64,000 bases of DNA from Macropodus opercularis (taxonomy: Eukaryota > Chordata > Actinopteri > Anabantiformes > Osphronemidae). Made by a program: the position numbers and the translations under genes. A model generated the notes under the pieces. The model saw nothing but the letters and a program-made list of their open reading frames with translations, made no database searches and was not told where the DNA came from. Numbering within the stretch: the first letter of the stretch is position 1; each line of letters starts with the position of its first letter. Below, in pieces: positions 1 through 12,889 of the stretch. The DNA lies in the NCBI GenBank assembly GCA_030770545.1, contig CM061098.1, forward strand, positions 2,580,001 to 2,644,000, in the 5' to 3' direction.

Positions 1-799
1 CATATAATGTACGTGGCAACCGATGACACAAGCTGCATATTGAATGAAACAGGCGCTGGAGACATTTCGGTGTTTTATAAAACGATCAGAACATTTGGAC
101 GACGCCTGCGCCCAGGAAACCACCGCGCAGCCTTGTGCCAACAGGAGCATATGGTGACATTGGTTTAGGGACAGAGTTATAAAACAGCAGGACATTCTAT
201 TAGCGGCATTGGAGATCCGCGCTTTGTGGCTGCTTTGAATATTTATTTCTCCATAACAAGCAGGAGTTTGTAGGGAAAATTCAGTTTGAGAATTTGGACC
301 AGATCTCGAATGGTTTCCCTAAACGTGCCGGACGGTGAATTGTCCTGTTGGACTGAGCAGGTATTAAAAAACTGATTCAGCCTGACACCTTCAGAGGTGA
401 ATTCACAATTAGTTGTAAAAATAGAAATAGCTACTGTCATGGTGGCATTTTTCCACAGGAAGAAAATTACATTTATTTAAAAAAAATATATATAATTTTT
501 CTCAAATACAATTGTATTTTTAAAAACACGGGGTGAGATAACATTTTAGTCTGAATACGTTACATAGCGTGGTCTGATGTCTACGTGTTTGTTCTTTTAA
601 CAGGCCTGAGGCTTCTGTCTGGTGGTGGAAGGAAGGAAAAATGTAATTTTACAGATGTGATCTGCAGATCGTGTGGCCCGTCGCTTTAGACTATGACCCT
701 TCAAATGTGGTTTAGGTGTAGACGCTCGATCCAGTTCAGATTTTTTCTTTTGACTAAATTTGAGCGGTAATTAGAAGCAGAGAAGCTGACGCCATCAAT

Positions 800-1130
800 C
801 ATCGCTTCTTGGGAGATTCCACCGAATGATTCGTTTTGCTTTTACATCAGGCTCTTTACTCGAGCGACGAGCTGACCTGCGCCGCTTCCAACGCGCAATA
901 TCACAATTTGTCTCCGCGAGGAGTAATTAGTCACACGGCACCACGTCGCCTCTGTTTCGCTCCTTCTCGCAATTAAAAGTCACAGGTCTCTTAACAAACA
1001 TGAGGGCAAAACGTGCAGTGATTCATGGCTTAGCTCGATAAAATCAAAGCAGGGAGAACTCCCACCCGGTAAAGGTCAGCCGGTCCGTCATTAATCACCA
1101 AATTAATTCACTGTGGTCCGAGGCGAATAT
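800..1130. promoter_or_regulatory. CpG-rich candidate regulatory segment
   Basis: This stretch has many CpG dinucleotides, unlike most of the window. It contains a homeodomain-type TAATTA at 924-929 and AATTAATT at 1101-1108. Open frames nearby are short and unrecognised. CpG retention together with homeodomain cores is usual near developmental promoters and enhancers in fish, so a regulatory role is inferred. The flanks 1-800 and 1330-1950 show no feature I can support. Confidence 0.25.
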
Positions 1131-1959
1131 CGTGGAATGCTTCGAGTATCAGATTCAGCCTCCGTCGGAGACAAGAGAAGGTGACGACAAAGGCAACAAC
1201 TGCAACAATAATCCTGAACATGGAATTTGCTGGAGCTGTAGCGCGTTACCGCCGTCACGCACAGGGCCACGCGCCTCCACCGCCTCCATCCAGGTGTCTC
1301 ACGCAGAGACAACACGATCCTGGTCGTTTTTTAAATAGACTTTATCGAGTTTTCTATTCGGCCTCCGCAGCAAAAACAGCCTGCGGGAAATAAAGTCACC
1401 TCGCGTTTAAATTCAAGCTGCACATTGTTTTATCGTTGAATGTTTAGCTTATTGCTTTTTACATCGCGACCTGATTACAACAGGTTTATCCCAATAATTA
1501 ATTCAATAGCAGGAAACTACTGGATACCAGTGTCAGTGCAGTTTTTAATAACTTCTCGTCCTTTTGGGGATTTTTTTAGAACACCACAGGGAATTTATCT
1601 GCAAAATATACAAAAGGCCGCACAGGCTGCGTCTCTGCCAGCAGTGCTGCTGTAAAGAGGCAGCTCTCACGTCTGCGGAACAAAACAGCTGTAAACGCCC
1701 GCAGTATAACACGATCCAGCAGAAAGCTGCTGTGGGTGTGTGTCCTGTGAAACAGCGCTGACCGAAGGCCTGTTGAAGGTGTGTGTTGGTGAGGCTGATG
1801 CCAAATGAACTGGGTCGTCTGTTAAACTGGCGCCATCACACGTTTAACAAGCTGGATTTAAGGAAGTAAAACTAATTTCATTTCAAATGACGTATTAAAA
1901 CCCGTGTAATAATAATAATAGAAACACGCATTTTCACCTAGTTTTTATTTTTTTCCGTG

Positions 1960-2240
1960 CGTAAAGGTGACGCACAGCCTCCTTTAAAGGCGTCGCATCT
2001 GCCTTATCCCACCTGCTCGGTTCTGTCCGCGCGCGACGCGACGCCTGTTAGGATTTGGACTCACACAAGGAGTCACTCGTGGAGATTTCTCTCTCCAGGC
2101 TGTCCTCGAACGCACCGTTACACTTTATCGTCACTCCGCCGGTGAACACGCACAGGTGGTCATCGCTTCTGGAGGCGAAGAACCGTCCGCGGAGTGACGT
2201 CGTGCGTTCCCATTGGTCAGTGAGCGCCATTACATCATCA
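1960..2240. promoter_or_regulatory. CpG-rich possible promoter with CRE and CCAAT box
   Basis: CpG density is locally high, especially around 2025-2045 and 2150-2205. A cAMP-response-element-like TGACGTCG lies at 2195-2202. An inverted CCAAT box (ATTGG) follows at 2212-2216, placing the two motifs about 10 bp apart. CREB/ATF and NF-Y sites next to each other in CpG-rich DNA are typical of TATA-less vertebrate promoters. No TATA box, first exon or start codon can be assigned, so direction and target are unknown. A CpG-rich enhancer is the alternative. Confidence 0.3.
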
Positions 2241-2303
2241 TCACCAGGATCACATTTTTGTCTTTGTGTGTTCTAGCAAAAGCTGCTGTTGATTGGATTT
2301 GTG

Positions 2304-2325
2304 GAGAGAGAGAGAAAGAAAGAGG
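2304..2325. repeat. (GA)n purine tract
   Basis: A short GA/GAAA-rich microsatellite of about 22 bp, all purine on the plus strand. A 12-bp (CA) tract follows at 2382-2393. The surrounding 2240-3100 is otherwise AT-rich filler with no supported gene. Confidence 0.8.
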
Positions 2326-3119
2326 AGCAATTACTGATGACTGACAGGATCTTATTGTCTGAGCAGGAACAGAGACAAATTCACACACACACCAACAAAC
2401 CATCGTGTTAGAGGGAATATTGTTGCCCAGCCAGACAAAAATAATCTTTTTTTAATCCAGTATATTTGTTTTTGTAATTTATACAAATATTACATCCAAC
2501 AACGTCTCAGAAGCTTGTTAGACGTTAAACCACAGTGTAAAAATAATTTCTCTAGAACCTAAATAAATGTTAAAAATATATTTATTTATACGTTTAACTT
2601 ATTTAAACCGAAAAACGGATACAACTATATTTAAGAAGCTGTTAATGTTTCACATATGAAATGTGCTTGAAATGGTTATTGGGTGACAAGCCCTTTGTGA
2701 AGCTAATCCTATGGGCTGAATATTGATAGATTGACTTATTGTTTTAGCTCTAAACGTCACCAACCCTGTGAATCACCACCTACATTTTGTCCAGTTCTTA
2801 CATTTGTGCTGTGAGATGGAATGAATGGGAGTAAATGTAAGTGGGGTCACTGATGGTTTGAGTTGGTTCAGTTTAGAGCGTGTCCTGTCTTTCCTGGGTC
2901 GTTGGCCTAAATCCTGGCACAGCAGACATTTAAAGAAAACTGTCAGCGTTGGTTCACACCTTCGCTCACATCCGTCAGCACACGTTGCGTCATCTCCTTC
3001 TGCGTCGCGCTAAAACATCAGGCCGCACAGATTCTACTGGGCCCATCTGCCGTCTGACGGGACTGAACGCTCAGCTACAGCAGAGCCCCGTGAACTCATT
3101 TTGTTTCACCCCCCTCCCT

Positions 3120-3330
3120 TGGGAGCACAACCGTGGACATCCTCGCTGCTCTCTAATAGTCCACCAGGGTCTGTTCAGGAGGATGTGGAGGCCTTCAGCA
3201 GGATTACAGCATTAGGGCTGAATGCCTCTGCTGTTTGACTCTTGATTAGCATCATTACTGTGTAATTAGTCGTCTGAACGGAGGTCGGCCCATGGAACCT
3301 AATACATACATTAGATTAATGTTGTTGATA
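3120..3330. promoter_or_regulatory. candidate conserved non-coding element
   Basis: Balanced-composition segment ending in homeodomain-like sites: TAATTA at 3263-3268 and ATTAAT at 3315-3320. It directly abuts the (TG)n tract at 3337. No open frame here resembles a known protein. Enhancer function is inferred from motif content only. Confidence 0.25.
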
Positions 3331-3336
3331 TATGAC

Positions 3337-3360
3337 TGTGTGTGTGTGTGTGTGTGTGTG
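3337..3360. repeat. (TG)12 microsatellite
   Basis: Twelve uninterrupted TG units, the purest dinucleotide repeat in the left part of the window and probably length-polymorphic. Confidence 0.97.
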
Positions 3361-3673
3361 TTGCAAAGCCAGATCACCCAAGCAGAGTCACGAAAGCAAC
3401 CAGTGACTCAAAACTAATTGTATTTTTATTAGTGGTAAAAATACACCACTGCCATATTAATTAGCTGGTTGCTTTAACCTTTTGTCGCGTGTGTTTTCAC
3501 CTGCTGGCCGCTTTATTAGGAACACCTGTACAGCCCACCGCTACCTAATATGTCACATTACATTATACAACACCACCTTCCTCACAGTTACGTTGACATG
3601 ACAGCTATGGCTAAAATGTCATTTCATAGTGTAGAGTGACAAATGAAACATTGCAGTTACTTTGATACCTTTA

Positions 3674-3700
3674 ACACACACACACACAGACACACACACA
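3674..3700. repeat. (AC)n microsatellite, interrupted
   Basis: AC dinucleotide tract with one GA interruption at 3689-3690. It lies 0.3 kb from the (TG)12 tract in the opposite repeat phase. Nothing else is supported between 3380 and 4130. Confidence 0.95.
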
Positions 3701-4129
3701 GGTCTATTTATAGCTGGTCGTTGGAGTCAGCCGCTTAGTTCCTCTGTGATCACAAGCAACCACAACATGAACGCCCAACATGCCAGAGTCCTTCATTAGC
3801 TTCGATGCGGACACAAGCACACGCTGCTGCCCAGCGGTCTGTGCAAACATCGGCTCTTTGCGTCAGATGCTCTAGTTCTTCTCATTAAAAGGTTCCTGAG
3901 ATGTTTTCATTTATAACAAACACAGGCTGAATCACAACAGCAACACGTTTCAGCTAATGTCGATCTCAACAGGCCTCGTTTCATGTTAACAGCTCTAAAC
4001 TCGTTCCATGTTCACTGGCTTTTCCAAACACCTAAAGCCTGCTGTTAGTATTTGCGATCGTATGTGTTAGTGAAAGGAGCAACAAAGCAACCCCACACTG
4101 CGTTAAACCTGTTGTTCACGCTCGCACGC

Positions 4130-4380
4130 TCAACATAATCTCCCCCACACGCGTTGGCTAATAACGCAAACGGGCCTGAGAATATTTCCCAGCTCACACA
4201 TGCGCTGTCTGCCGTCGTTTCTGAGGCCCTGACGCGCGTTCGTATGTCGCAATTACACCCTAGAATTACAGCAGTGACATTTCACTCGCTCCTGCACAGG
4301 CAACAAAACAAATGCATGTACGGGAGTCATTAATAGCCCATTAGTTTAGAGTTTAGCTGTTAAATGAATCAGGAAAATGT
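4130..4380. promoter_or_regulatory. candidate conserved non-coding element
   Basis: A segment of mixed composition with a homeodomain-like ATTAAT at 4329-4334 followed closely by CATTAG, and several preserved CpGs. No coding signal is seen. Low-confidence enhancer candidate. Confidence 0.25.
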
Positions 4381-4389
4381 CTGTTTTCT

Positions 4390-6400
4390 GAGCACGACCA
4401 GCAAAAAGAGGCGTTGAACAGCAACTTAAAGGCTTTTCTTTTCTTTACATGATACTGAACTGTTGTTTTCTGAGATTAGAGGCAGAGCGTGGATCCGTTC
4501 CGGACTCCTAAGGCTCATCCTCTCATGTCAGTGTACATATCTTGGCAAATGAAGACAAATGCTTGTGCAAACGTACTGTGTTCCAGGGGAACCTTCTTCC
4601 AATTAATCACTTGCAATTCTATCCTTGTCCACTTGGGCGCCCGTCAGCGTCCGCGAGGTAACGAGGGGCACGTCGCCGAACACTCTTTACTCCTTGAAAC
4701 ATAGAAAAAACAATAAACGAGTAAGTGAAGCCACATCTCTCGAGGGCCGTGGTTTCTCTGAGATGGTGTGGCGCCTCGACCTCCAAGATCACCCCTGTAC
4801 CCCTCCACCAAGTCTTCTCTCCCTCCTCACATCAGGATTTCATTAAGTAGTGAGCCCCCCCTCAATTCACTTCATTTCATCACCCCCCAACCCCTCTTTG
4901 CTCTCTCCTGCGCCACTTTGCTCCCAAACCAAATGAGGAAATAGCTCGTCTGGTTGCTGACAGACCTCGGGTTTGGCTGTAAAGATAAATGACCCAAAGT
5001 ATTAAAGTTTAACACGTTGACAAAACCCACCTGATCTGTGGGATTAATGCAACAAAAAATCCATCTGTGGAAAAAACAGAGGGGGGTGACGGGGACCCAC
5101 AGGAGAGTAATATCCGGGCACTGGGAAGCTCAAACAATATTTAGGATAAGTACATATCCAGTGCTGAGAGGCAGGACTTTGCAGAGACATGTGTTCTGTT
5201 CCTTGTACGTCAGGTTTTGGGAGGTGAAGCAATTCCACACAAAGCAAAGCATGCACAACAAAACCATGCGCTCGGGCTAAGACTCAAGATCACCGTGAAG
5301 GAACACGAGCAGCGCCTTCACGTAGCATCTGAGGCAACTCACCTGCACAAGATAACGACGTCATCCTGCTTTTCAACGTACACGAGGGCTTAAAGTTGGC
5401 GAAAATCTCTTCCTCAGTAATTCTGACATTCACTTTTTCAGCCTCGTGTCTTTTGGCAGCTAGTTCATCGCCTTTAGGTGGAAATGTTGTGCAAAGTTTC
5501 GAGTCTAGATTTTAGCTTTGTATCATACTTGGATCATTTTGAATATTTGTCACATGTTAAACTGCTGCTATGCACAAAAACGCTGCTCTGCTCCAACACT
5601 GTTAACGTGAGCTTTATTATCATACAATTACCGAGTATAAAAGTGTAAATACATTATTACATTAGTTCAACTCAACATCTGAGTAACATGCGCATAACAC
5701 AGACATTACGTTTAGTCATAGACGGTTCAGTCTGAAGCTTCTTATCAATCAACACAGCGGCCCATCAACCCTTACTGTGAACTATTTACTGCTCATTATT
5801 CAACAGATTAGGAAAATGAATGCTCCTAGATATTAAGATGCTTATATTATTTGGCCAGTGAGGGTATGAGGTCATTTCTAAAAGTGCATTAGAAATGTGG
5901 TCGTTCTTTCACGAGTCTCTGGTGAAAGGTGAATGATCCCCACGAGGGAAAGCAGTGACTGTGTTGTCTTTTATTTAAGGTTGAGGTTAAAGGTGAAAAG
6001 ACGACACATTATTCATAAGGAGAAGATTCATATGCAGAGGATATGGCTGAAATAAAACTTTCTGCATGAGGAAATGTTGGTTTTCTGGATGAGCATTTTA
6101 ACAAAACGCAGACGGTGCAGAGTTTGCAAAGTGAATCTCACTTTAGAGTTTGCACAAACTTTTTTTTTTCTGTGATATTCTGACTGGTAGAACATTTGAA
6201 GTTGACACATTATTAACATAATCAGTAACATGTACCAGTCACCGGTTAGTAGGTTTAAAATGACTTATTACTGTTTTCAGATTCTTCTAGAGCTTTCAAG
6301 CACAAGCCAAACCTCCACAGACGGTGCTGTGTACTGTAGAAGCTAAGGCTACTCATTCCAGACTGCTCTCCTCTGATTAGGCTCCCAGCAGAGAGCAACA
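4390..6400. other. gene-free stretch, nothing resolved
   Basis: Only short open frames on both strands (80 codons or fewer), none with a recognisable domain. The sequence turns AT-rich after 5400. I see no repeats, RNA genes or strong motif clusters. Confidence 0.5.
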
Positions 6401-6539
6401 GGTGTAAAAATGATTTTTTGCAGCTCCTGGTGTCTGTGTTGCCTACTCGGACACGCGGATGGATGGAGATACTCTCCCAACGCTGTCCGGCTGCCAGACG
6501 ATGTAGTCATTTTGAAAGTAAAAGTACTTCACGTTTCCA

Positions 6540-6740
6540 TGATTACGACCTAATGTGAATTATGAAATGTCTCAAGGCAGAAATCATCTCTCGCCCCAGC
6601 AGGATAAAACAAACACAGAGTGTCGCTGGCAAACACGCTGCTCTTTGGCCCATTTGCGATGCAGTTCACGGAACAATGAATTTGTCCACACAGGTGAAAT
6701 ATAAGCTGGTAAATTACAGTAAGTGTGTCACAACTGAGGT
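6540..6740. promoter_or_regulatory. candidate conserved non-coding element
   Basis: Open frames run on both strands over the same interval (6562-6750 plus, 6550-6756 minus). That suggests non-coding DNA lacking stops by composition rather than a gene. A SOX-type ACAATG is at 6673-6678. Possible enhancer; no target is evident. Confidence 0.25.
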
Positions 6741-6749
6741 GCGGTGCTG

Positions 6750-8040
6750 AACGCACTGGAACGTGTTCAGGTGTTTTTAGCCAGCTGTTAAATCACTATT
6801 ATTGCCTTGTATTTATTGTAGAAGATTTAATTGCTGCAGCTCCTCTCAGGGAGATTCGTCTCTTTTTTTCCTGAACGAGCAGGAGGTGCTAAAGTGAAAA
6901 CCATTAGCCAGATGATAAAGCCCGTCTTTTGTTAGAGCGACGCTGATGTCAGACGCTGCATGGGAAACTCTCAGCTCTCAGATAACGACCAATTTCTTGT
7001 GAGAAATGCGGGACAGCAATGAGAACATGATACGTGTTATTCTTTCCGTTAAGAGAAAAGATATGAGACTTTTAGACAGTCGAGAGACTAGAAAAAACTA
7101 GGATATGTTGTAATTTATTAGCTCTTCCAGCCATTTTTTTAACATCACTTTTTACATTTTATTGTACAAGAAAATCAGGAAAAACAGCAAAAGAAAAAAA
7201 GGGAAGCATAAATATTAAGGGAGTAAAAGCTCTTAAGTAAGGTCTTGGCCTGATCTTTGTCCATAACTTAATCTGTGTCACGAGTTCATAAATATTAGAA
7301 ATAGGCTCGCAATCACAATATGAGCGATGAATCTATGGAGTAAAACTCTACTACATCTACTGACTGTCAAAGCTTCTTGAGTGCGCTGGGGTTTTCATTC
7401 AAGGTGAGGTCTCCAGAGCGTCATGACTTCTAACGAGCGAGCTGCTTTAGGGAGCAGGAGCCTCCAGTTGTACTATTGGTCCGTTTGATGGCGTCGCGTC
7501 CTCCCTCTGATCCCTCGGCTCCTCAGCTGGGTCCGGTTGGGTGACAAGTATGGATCGATTTGAGGATTGACCAGTTAAAGATAAATATTTGCAAAACGTC
7601 TGATGAAGCTCCTACCGCAACAAGTTCCCTTATCCTCCTTATTCCTTAATCACATCCACTCACTTCCTTTATTAATTTATCCTGCAGCGCGGCCATTTTA
7701 ATACTTTTCTTCATTTGCCGTGTTTTACGTTGTGCATGTTATTATATTTTTACCCAGTTTTCCATGTGCTGCTCACGTGTATAATTACTTGTCATATTTG
7801 TTTTGTTACTTGTTTCTTATGTTGCACTTGGTGATTCATTCTGGGAAACTTTTCTTATTACCGGCGTTTAAATGCACGCAGGGCAAGAGATGTTTCAGAA
7901 GTAGAAAAAGGGACCATACATCTGCACAGAACCAGTTCATGCGCTTAATGACCTCAGGAACCTCTTAATCTGAAATGTTTAAACAAAAAACATTTGCAGT
8001 TTGCACAATGCACAAAAAAACAGTCGAACACATCAGTCAT
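6750..8040. other. gene-free stretch, nothing resolved
   Basis: AT-rich, with homopolymer-prone tracts around 7130-7210. The frame at 7720-7968 is hydrophobic and T-rich by composition and matches no family I recognise. Confidence 0.5.
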
Positions 8041-8289
8041 CAACTTTGTGTCCCAGGTCTTGCTTCCATGGGATCGACAGTCACACCCCTCAGTGACCAC
8101 ATCCGCCATAAGCAGTCGGCGATGAAACGATATGGAGATTATCGGGACAAAAAGCCTCCCAGCTTGTCACGGGATGCGGAGCGTATTGTACATCCACATG
8201 TATTGAACACAAACCTGTCACCGTCTGTGACAGCCCCATTCATCACACACAAAGCCAATCCTGTCAGCAGCACAAAGCTCTCTATCTGT

Positions 8290-8530
8290 CCCTCCCCCGC
8301 CCCGTTTCTAAGTGACAGCATTGAAATGAACATTAGGACACCCGGGTATGTATTCAAATGATTTGTTTTCCACCTCCCACTGGAGCCAATTTCCAGAGGC
8401 TAATAAACCTGGGAATTGTTTCATCTCGGAGAAGGGATGTGCTTTCTCTCGCTGAGGCATCATGCCGTCCCGTCGGTGGTTGCCATGGTTGTTGTAGAGC
8501 AATATTTCCAGAAAAACGCAAAACTTTCTC
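8290..8530. promoter_or_regulatory. candidate conserved non-coding element
   Basis: Dense, low-repeat segment with a SOX-like AATTGTTT (reverse complement AAACAATT) at 8414-8421, a TAATAA just upstream and a GTTGCCATGG stretch near 8479-8488. Short open frames occur in several phases on both strands, arguing against a protein. Among the better enhancer candidates by appearance. Confidence 0.35.
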
Positions 8531-8609
8531 CAGAAATAATGTCAAGGTCATGTCAGTTCCACGCATAGATCCCAACATGCTTCTTATCTTAACTAATAAC
8601 TAAACGACC

Positions 8610-10050
8610 GTTAACATTAACGTGGATATATTTCTTGTTGTGTTTCAGCAGCAGTAAATGCATATGTGTAATTCTGGGAATCTAAACATGCACCCGTCCA
8701 CGCACGGCATGCGGATTAATATTCAGCTGTTAGAAGAGTTATGTTCCAGATAATCACGTTGGCCTTGGGCGACTATGAGTTTGGTGAGGTACGAGTGGCG
8801 TCTCCCGTCTGTTTGTCCTGGTGACCATGTGCAGCGTGTGTGATATTTGGCATCGGCTCGTGTGTGCGCTTTTGTGCTTTGATACGGTTTTACGTGTGTG
8901 GCCTGAGTCAGCAGAGTCTCAGTAATTACCCATAGATCCAACGACGCAGCGCTGGCAGAGGGGAGCATCATTTCCCGTGTGTTCCCAGAGACCGCAGACT
9001 GCAATAACACCACTCAACACAGCCATCAAGTTGATCCACATCACATTTCCACGCAACTGCAAACAGCTAACCTATTTATGCTGTAAACAACAGCAGCAAG
9101 CTAATAAACCAACTCATTGCTGTGTGGATGTAATCCAATGGAATGCCTTCTTAAATGAAGTCTCCTGTACTGTACGCAATATTGGGCAAAGAAACATTGG
9201 TCCCAATATGTCTCTGATGAACATAATGAGACTTTTCAATATCACATTCATAAAGAATGCATGAATTCAGGCACAACTCAAGCAGTTGCTGTCGACGAGC
9301 TCTGCCAAACTGTTCAGTTCAGTTTGTATCACTGTCCCGCGAAGCTAAAATAGTCACTGGCCTCACAAACCTCGTCACGCGGCCCGATCTGACATCATAT
9401 TGGCATCTGCACGTCAGCCGGCGCTTGTCTCGAAGCTGTCACTCTTCCTGGGAACGGACACGCACTGAAGGCCTCTCAGCCGGGGGGCGTTTCGCTGCAT
9501 GATGTCTGGCCAAGTCATTTTGTTGTTGCACATACAGCAATTGGCCTAATCTTATTTAAATCTATTGTGCGTTATATTAAAGCATCACTTACAGGACTCG
9601 CAAACTGGAATAAAAACGTTGGAGCAAACGTTAAACAAATAATTAAGTTAAGGACCATTTACGGTGAATTTTTCTACCTAATTAAATAAAACACACATCA
9701 AAATAAAATTCTCCAAGAGGAAATATGAATCAATCTAAGTTGATGAAATGGGGTCTTTTAAAATCCGTCCCGTCGGTTGTTTGTGTCTCTCTACTCACTT
9801 CTCTGATCCTCTTGTCTGGTGATGTTCCTGCCTCACACTTCACAGCTTCAGTAAACCGAGGCTCTTAGGGAGCATCTGGGGAACAGGAACATTAGTTCTA
9901 GAAATGTGGATTTTTAAGGATGGGATGTTTACTATACTGCAGCTTTAGGTTGGAATAACTGAACAGTTTAATCTTTTGCCCTTTTATGTCGATTCCATAT
10001 GTTGTTCTTGACTAAAAAGTCAATAAAGTTTAGTACTTTCAACTTGGACT
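8610..10050. other. gene-free stretch, nothing resolved
   Basis: Short frames only. The minus-strand frame at 8723-9013 and the plus-strand frame at 8977-9264 show no domain. The stretch becomes AT-rich after 9500. No repeats of note. Confidence 0.5.
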
Positions 10051-10535
10051 TGCATGATCGGCCCGTTTCATCCTTGTTTTTTATTTTACCCCGACCACAA
10101 ACATTTCCGCTCAGCTACTGGAGGGAGCTCATTTGGAAGTCAGTGCACTTTTCCCTGGTGAATTCACCCCGTGCCCTTCCCCCTTGTGCTTTTATTTTTA
10201 ATTAACCTCCCGAAGATACTCTGTTGTTGCTTCCTGTGTCTGTGCCAGCGAGGTTAATGATTTCACCAGTCCAAGGAGACGCCGCAGAGGACAGATCAAT
10301 GCACCTCAATTCCCGGCGCCTCGTGTTCAGTCTCACTTGCCGGACCACAGTGAAAAGGTGCAGGGGCCCATACTGATTGTGTAGCAGTGGACACCTTCCC
10401 TCTGACGTGTGCAGCTCCCCACAAGTCAACAAACAGACGAGCACACACACATATGCAGTACATGGCTAATTCAACAATAGGTGCCTGCACTGGCACAGAA
10501 GCACCTTAACATTAAACTGAACTGATTTAAAAGTC

Positions 10536-10543
10536 ATTTGCAT
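10536..10543 (-). promoter_or_regulatory. perfect POU octamer
   Basis: ATTTGCAT on the plus strand, the exact reverse complement of the POU/OCT consensus ATGCAAAT. One of eight perfect octamers found by eye in this window. Confidence 0.5.
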
Positions 10544-10559
10544 CTTAGATTGAGTTTAA

Positions 10560-12260
10560 TGTTCTGGAAATGACTCGACTTCTGACTCTGTTAATGATAT
10601 ATTTCAGTGCAGTTTATTTTCTAGGAGCCAACGATTCAGCCAAATGATGAAGAGCGTGTGACAATGAGAAAACTGGAAGCACGTCTGCGATTTACAGCTT
10701 TAATCCTTTAATGAAGAGTAAATAAAACGGGCCCTGATTAATTGTGAGTCTGTCAATACGCAGTTGAAAAGCGTGTTTACTCATTTACACGTTCTGTGAA
10801 GGATCATTGACTTTGTGTCAGTGCGGTTGTTTATTTTTAAATGATATTGATCTGGAGGTAATAACGACCACCTCTGGGCAACGTGGCATTTAAAAGTCAC
10901 ACTGACGAAACATTCGACTGCGCTTTGTATTCCTAACGCTTTGACGCAGTACGATCCGCAGATGAACAGAGACCACGGATGATCCCGAGCACCTCCAGCT
11001 CCTCCTTGGCTGCACGCGAGTTAAAAATAAAAGGATCTGAAGAGAAACGCTGAGCATCAGTATCTCACAGCAACACACGTGGAGCCTCCGTTGTGTCTCC
11101 CTTTGGACGCGAGCTACGGAACGTTACGAAACGCGTGATAGAGCCGTGGAAGCACCAGAACTGACTTGGCCCGCTGACAAAAGCCCGGTGCTCCCTGCTG
11201 AGTTCGTCTCAGCACGTCTCCACGACTATCTGTGAAACACTTGCTCTTCCACTCACAATAACTCCTCACATCTCCACACTCCCTCCTTCTTCCCTCGGCC
11301 TTGATATGTAACAGAACTCGGGGTGAAGATGGAGTAGACGTAGATAATCGGAGCCGGGCCTTCCTCCCCTCCTTTGCGTCTCGGTCGGATGACGGCTACT
11401 GACACCATCACGGCGATTCCCCACGTCTGAAACATCAAAACTGATGGACCACGGGGAGCCGGGCCATTCAAATCCGCACAGTGCTGCAGGTATGCAGCGC
11501 GTTGGCCTGAGCTCTGAACTGACCCCACACTGGGCTGTGCTCACTTTTGGATGTCTCTATCTGTGGAAAATTCACCCCTTCCCTACCTCAAGCCTCTATC
11601 CCCACTCCCCCACCTCCCGCTAGCGCAGAGCTGGCAGCCAGGATGCATCCATCAGCGCACGCCAGGGGGATGACATCATGGCGCATTGGCAGGACTATCT
11701 AAGCAGGGACAGGGAGTTTTTCGGACGGCTAACAGAGATAAATAGAACTCCTCTCGGACCCATCCTTCTTCGTGAGAACCTCGTCTTTATCACGGCTCGA
11801 TGGACGATGAGCCTGACTCGTGTCCTCAGCTTTTGGCCTCGCTCTCCACTTTTCTTCCCCATATTTGGCCGTCTGTCATTCGTTTTCATCAGCGGCGAAC
11901 TAAGTCGTACTTCTTCATTTTTGTGCCATAAGTCAGAGTAAAAGCGTAATGACGTGAACGTGCAGCTGATGAGCAACGGGATCCTGGAAGAACCACAGAG
12001 ATGATCAACGATGACCTAGCTCCTCGTTCGACAACGCACACTCATTGAATGCTTAACAGTTGGCTTCGGTTAGACGCCTCTTTGTAGCGTAGTGTATGCA
12101 GCAGAGGTTTCACACGTAGACCACTGCTGGTTTGTATGCGAGAGGTTGCCGACGATGCCGGTGACCAGTGTACAAGTTTATTTTGTGCACTCGAGGCTGC
12201 AGCTGAGCACATGAACATGTATTTGAGTCCTCATTTGAATCTGGCTAATGTGAAGTACTA
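10560..12260. other. gene-free stretch with one coding-like minus-strand patch
   Basis: On the minus strand, roughly 11300-11430 reads as an open frame with C-ending codons, including IIYVYSIFTPSSV, preceded by a TTTTGATGTTTCAG acceptor-like string. No matching donor or known protein was found, and an overlapping frame on the same strand is open too. I treat it as unresolved. The rest (10560-11250, 11750-12260) holds nothing I can support. Confidence 0.3.
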
Positions 12261-12269
12261 ACACACCTT

Positions 12270-12580
12270 TTCTCTTGAGGACTCTTACGAGAGCATGACT
12301 GACAGAGGAGAAGCTGATATGGGAGAGAAAATCTGGTTTTGCTTTCGCCCTTTGTCTCTCGCTTGGCCTGCAAGAGCCAGTAAATCTCACATCCAGGGCT
12401 ATTAGATTGACAGAGCTGTGCACCGTTTGATGTTCAGATGTCTGACAGCGGCCTCCATGCATTCCAGGGGCCAAATGCAGTCATCAGCACGCCTACTTTT
12501 GGACATCGGTGGCGTGCATGTCAATTACCCACGTCTTTGACAATTATGTGTCCAAGATAATACTTATCTTTTCACCTTTT
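12270..12580. promoter_or_regulatory. candidate enhancer with GATA inverted pair and PBX/MEIS-like site
   Basis: AGATTGACAG at 12404-12413 differs by one base from the PBX-MEIS composite TGATTGACAG. At the right end, 12554-12570 holds AAGATAA, a 3-bp spacer and its exact inverted copy TTATCTT, a head-to-head GATA pair. A TCAATTA homeodomain-like site sits at 12521-12527. The motif combination suggests an enhancer; cell type and target are unknown. Confidence 0.35.
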
Positions 12581-12889
12581 CACCTGTGCTGAAATGCTGC
12601 AAGGCTGCACCGTTGTGCGGTGGAGATACCACATATGATGCCTTAATCTGACACTTAGTCGTGTCAGAAGGCTGGAAGGACTGTTGTGTGAAACAGAAAA
12701 TGCAAGGTAAGCAAGGTGGTTCGTCAGAAAGCCTCAAAGACAAAACATGCCAACAAAATATGTTTAATGTTTATGTTTCATGAAAATAGAGGAAAGTGCG
12801 AAGCTCGACTCTCCTGTCCAAGCTGGACAGCACTCTGCGTAATAAATTACCCTCTCAAGTACGCTGCTGAGGTTTTAAGCACAGGGATG

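Noticed and set aside
6424..6517. Exon-like 94-nt interval with T-rich acceptor and GTAAAA donor
   Set aside because: Open frame present but peptide unfamiliar, donor weak and no partner exon; such pairs arise by chance.
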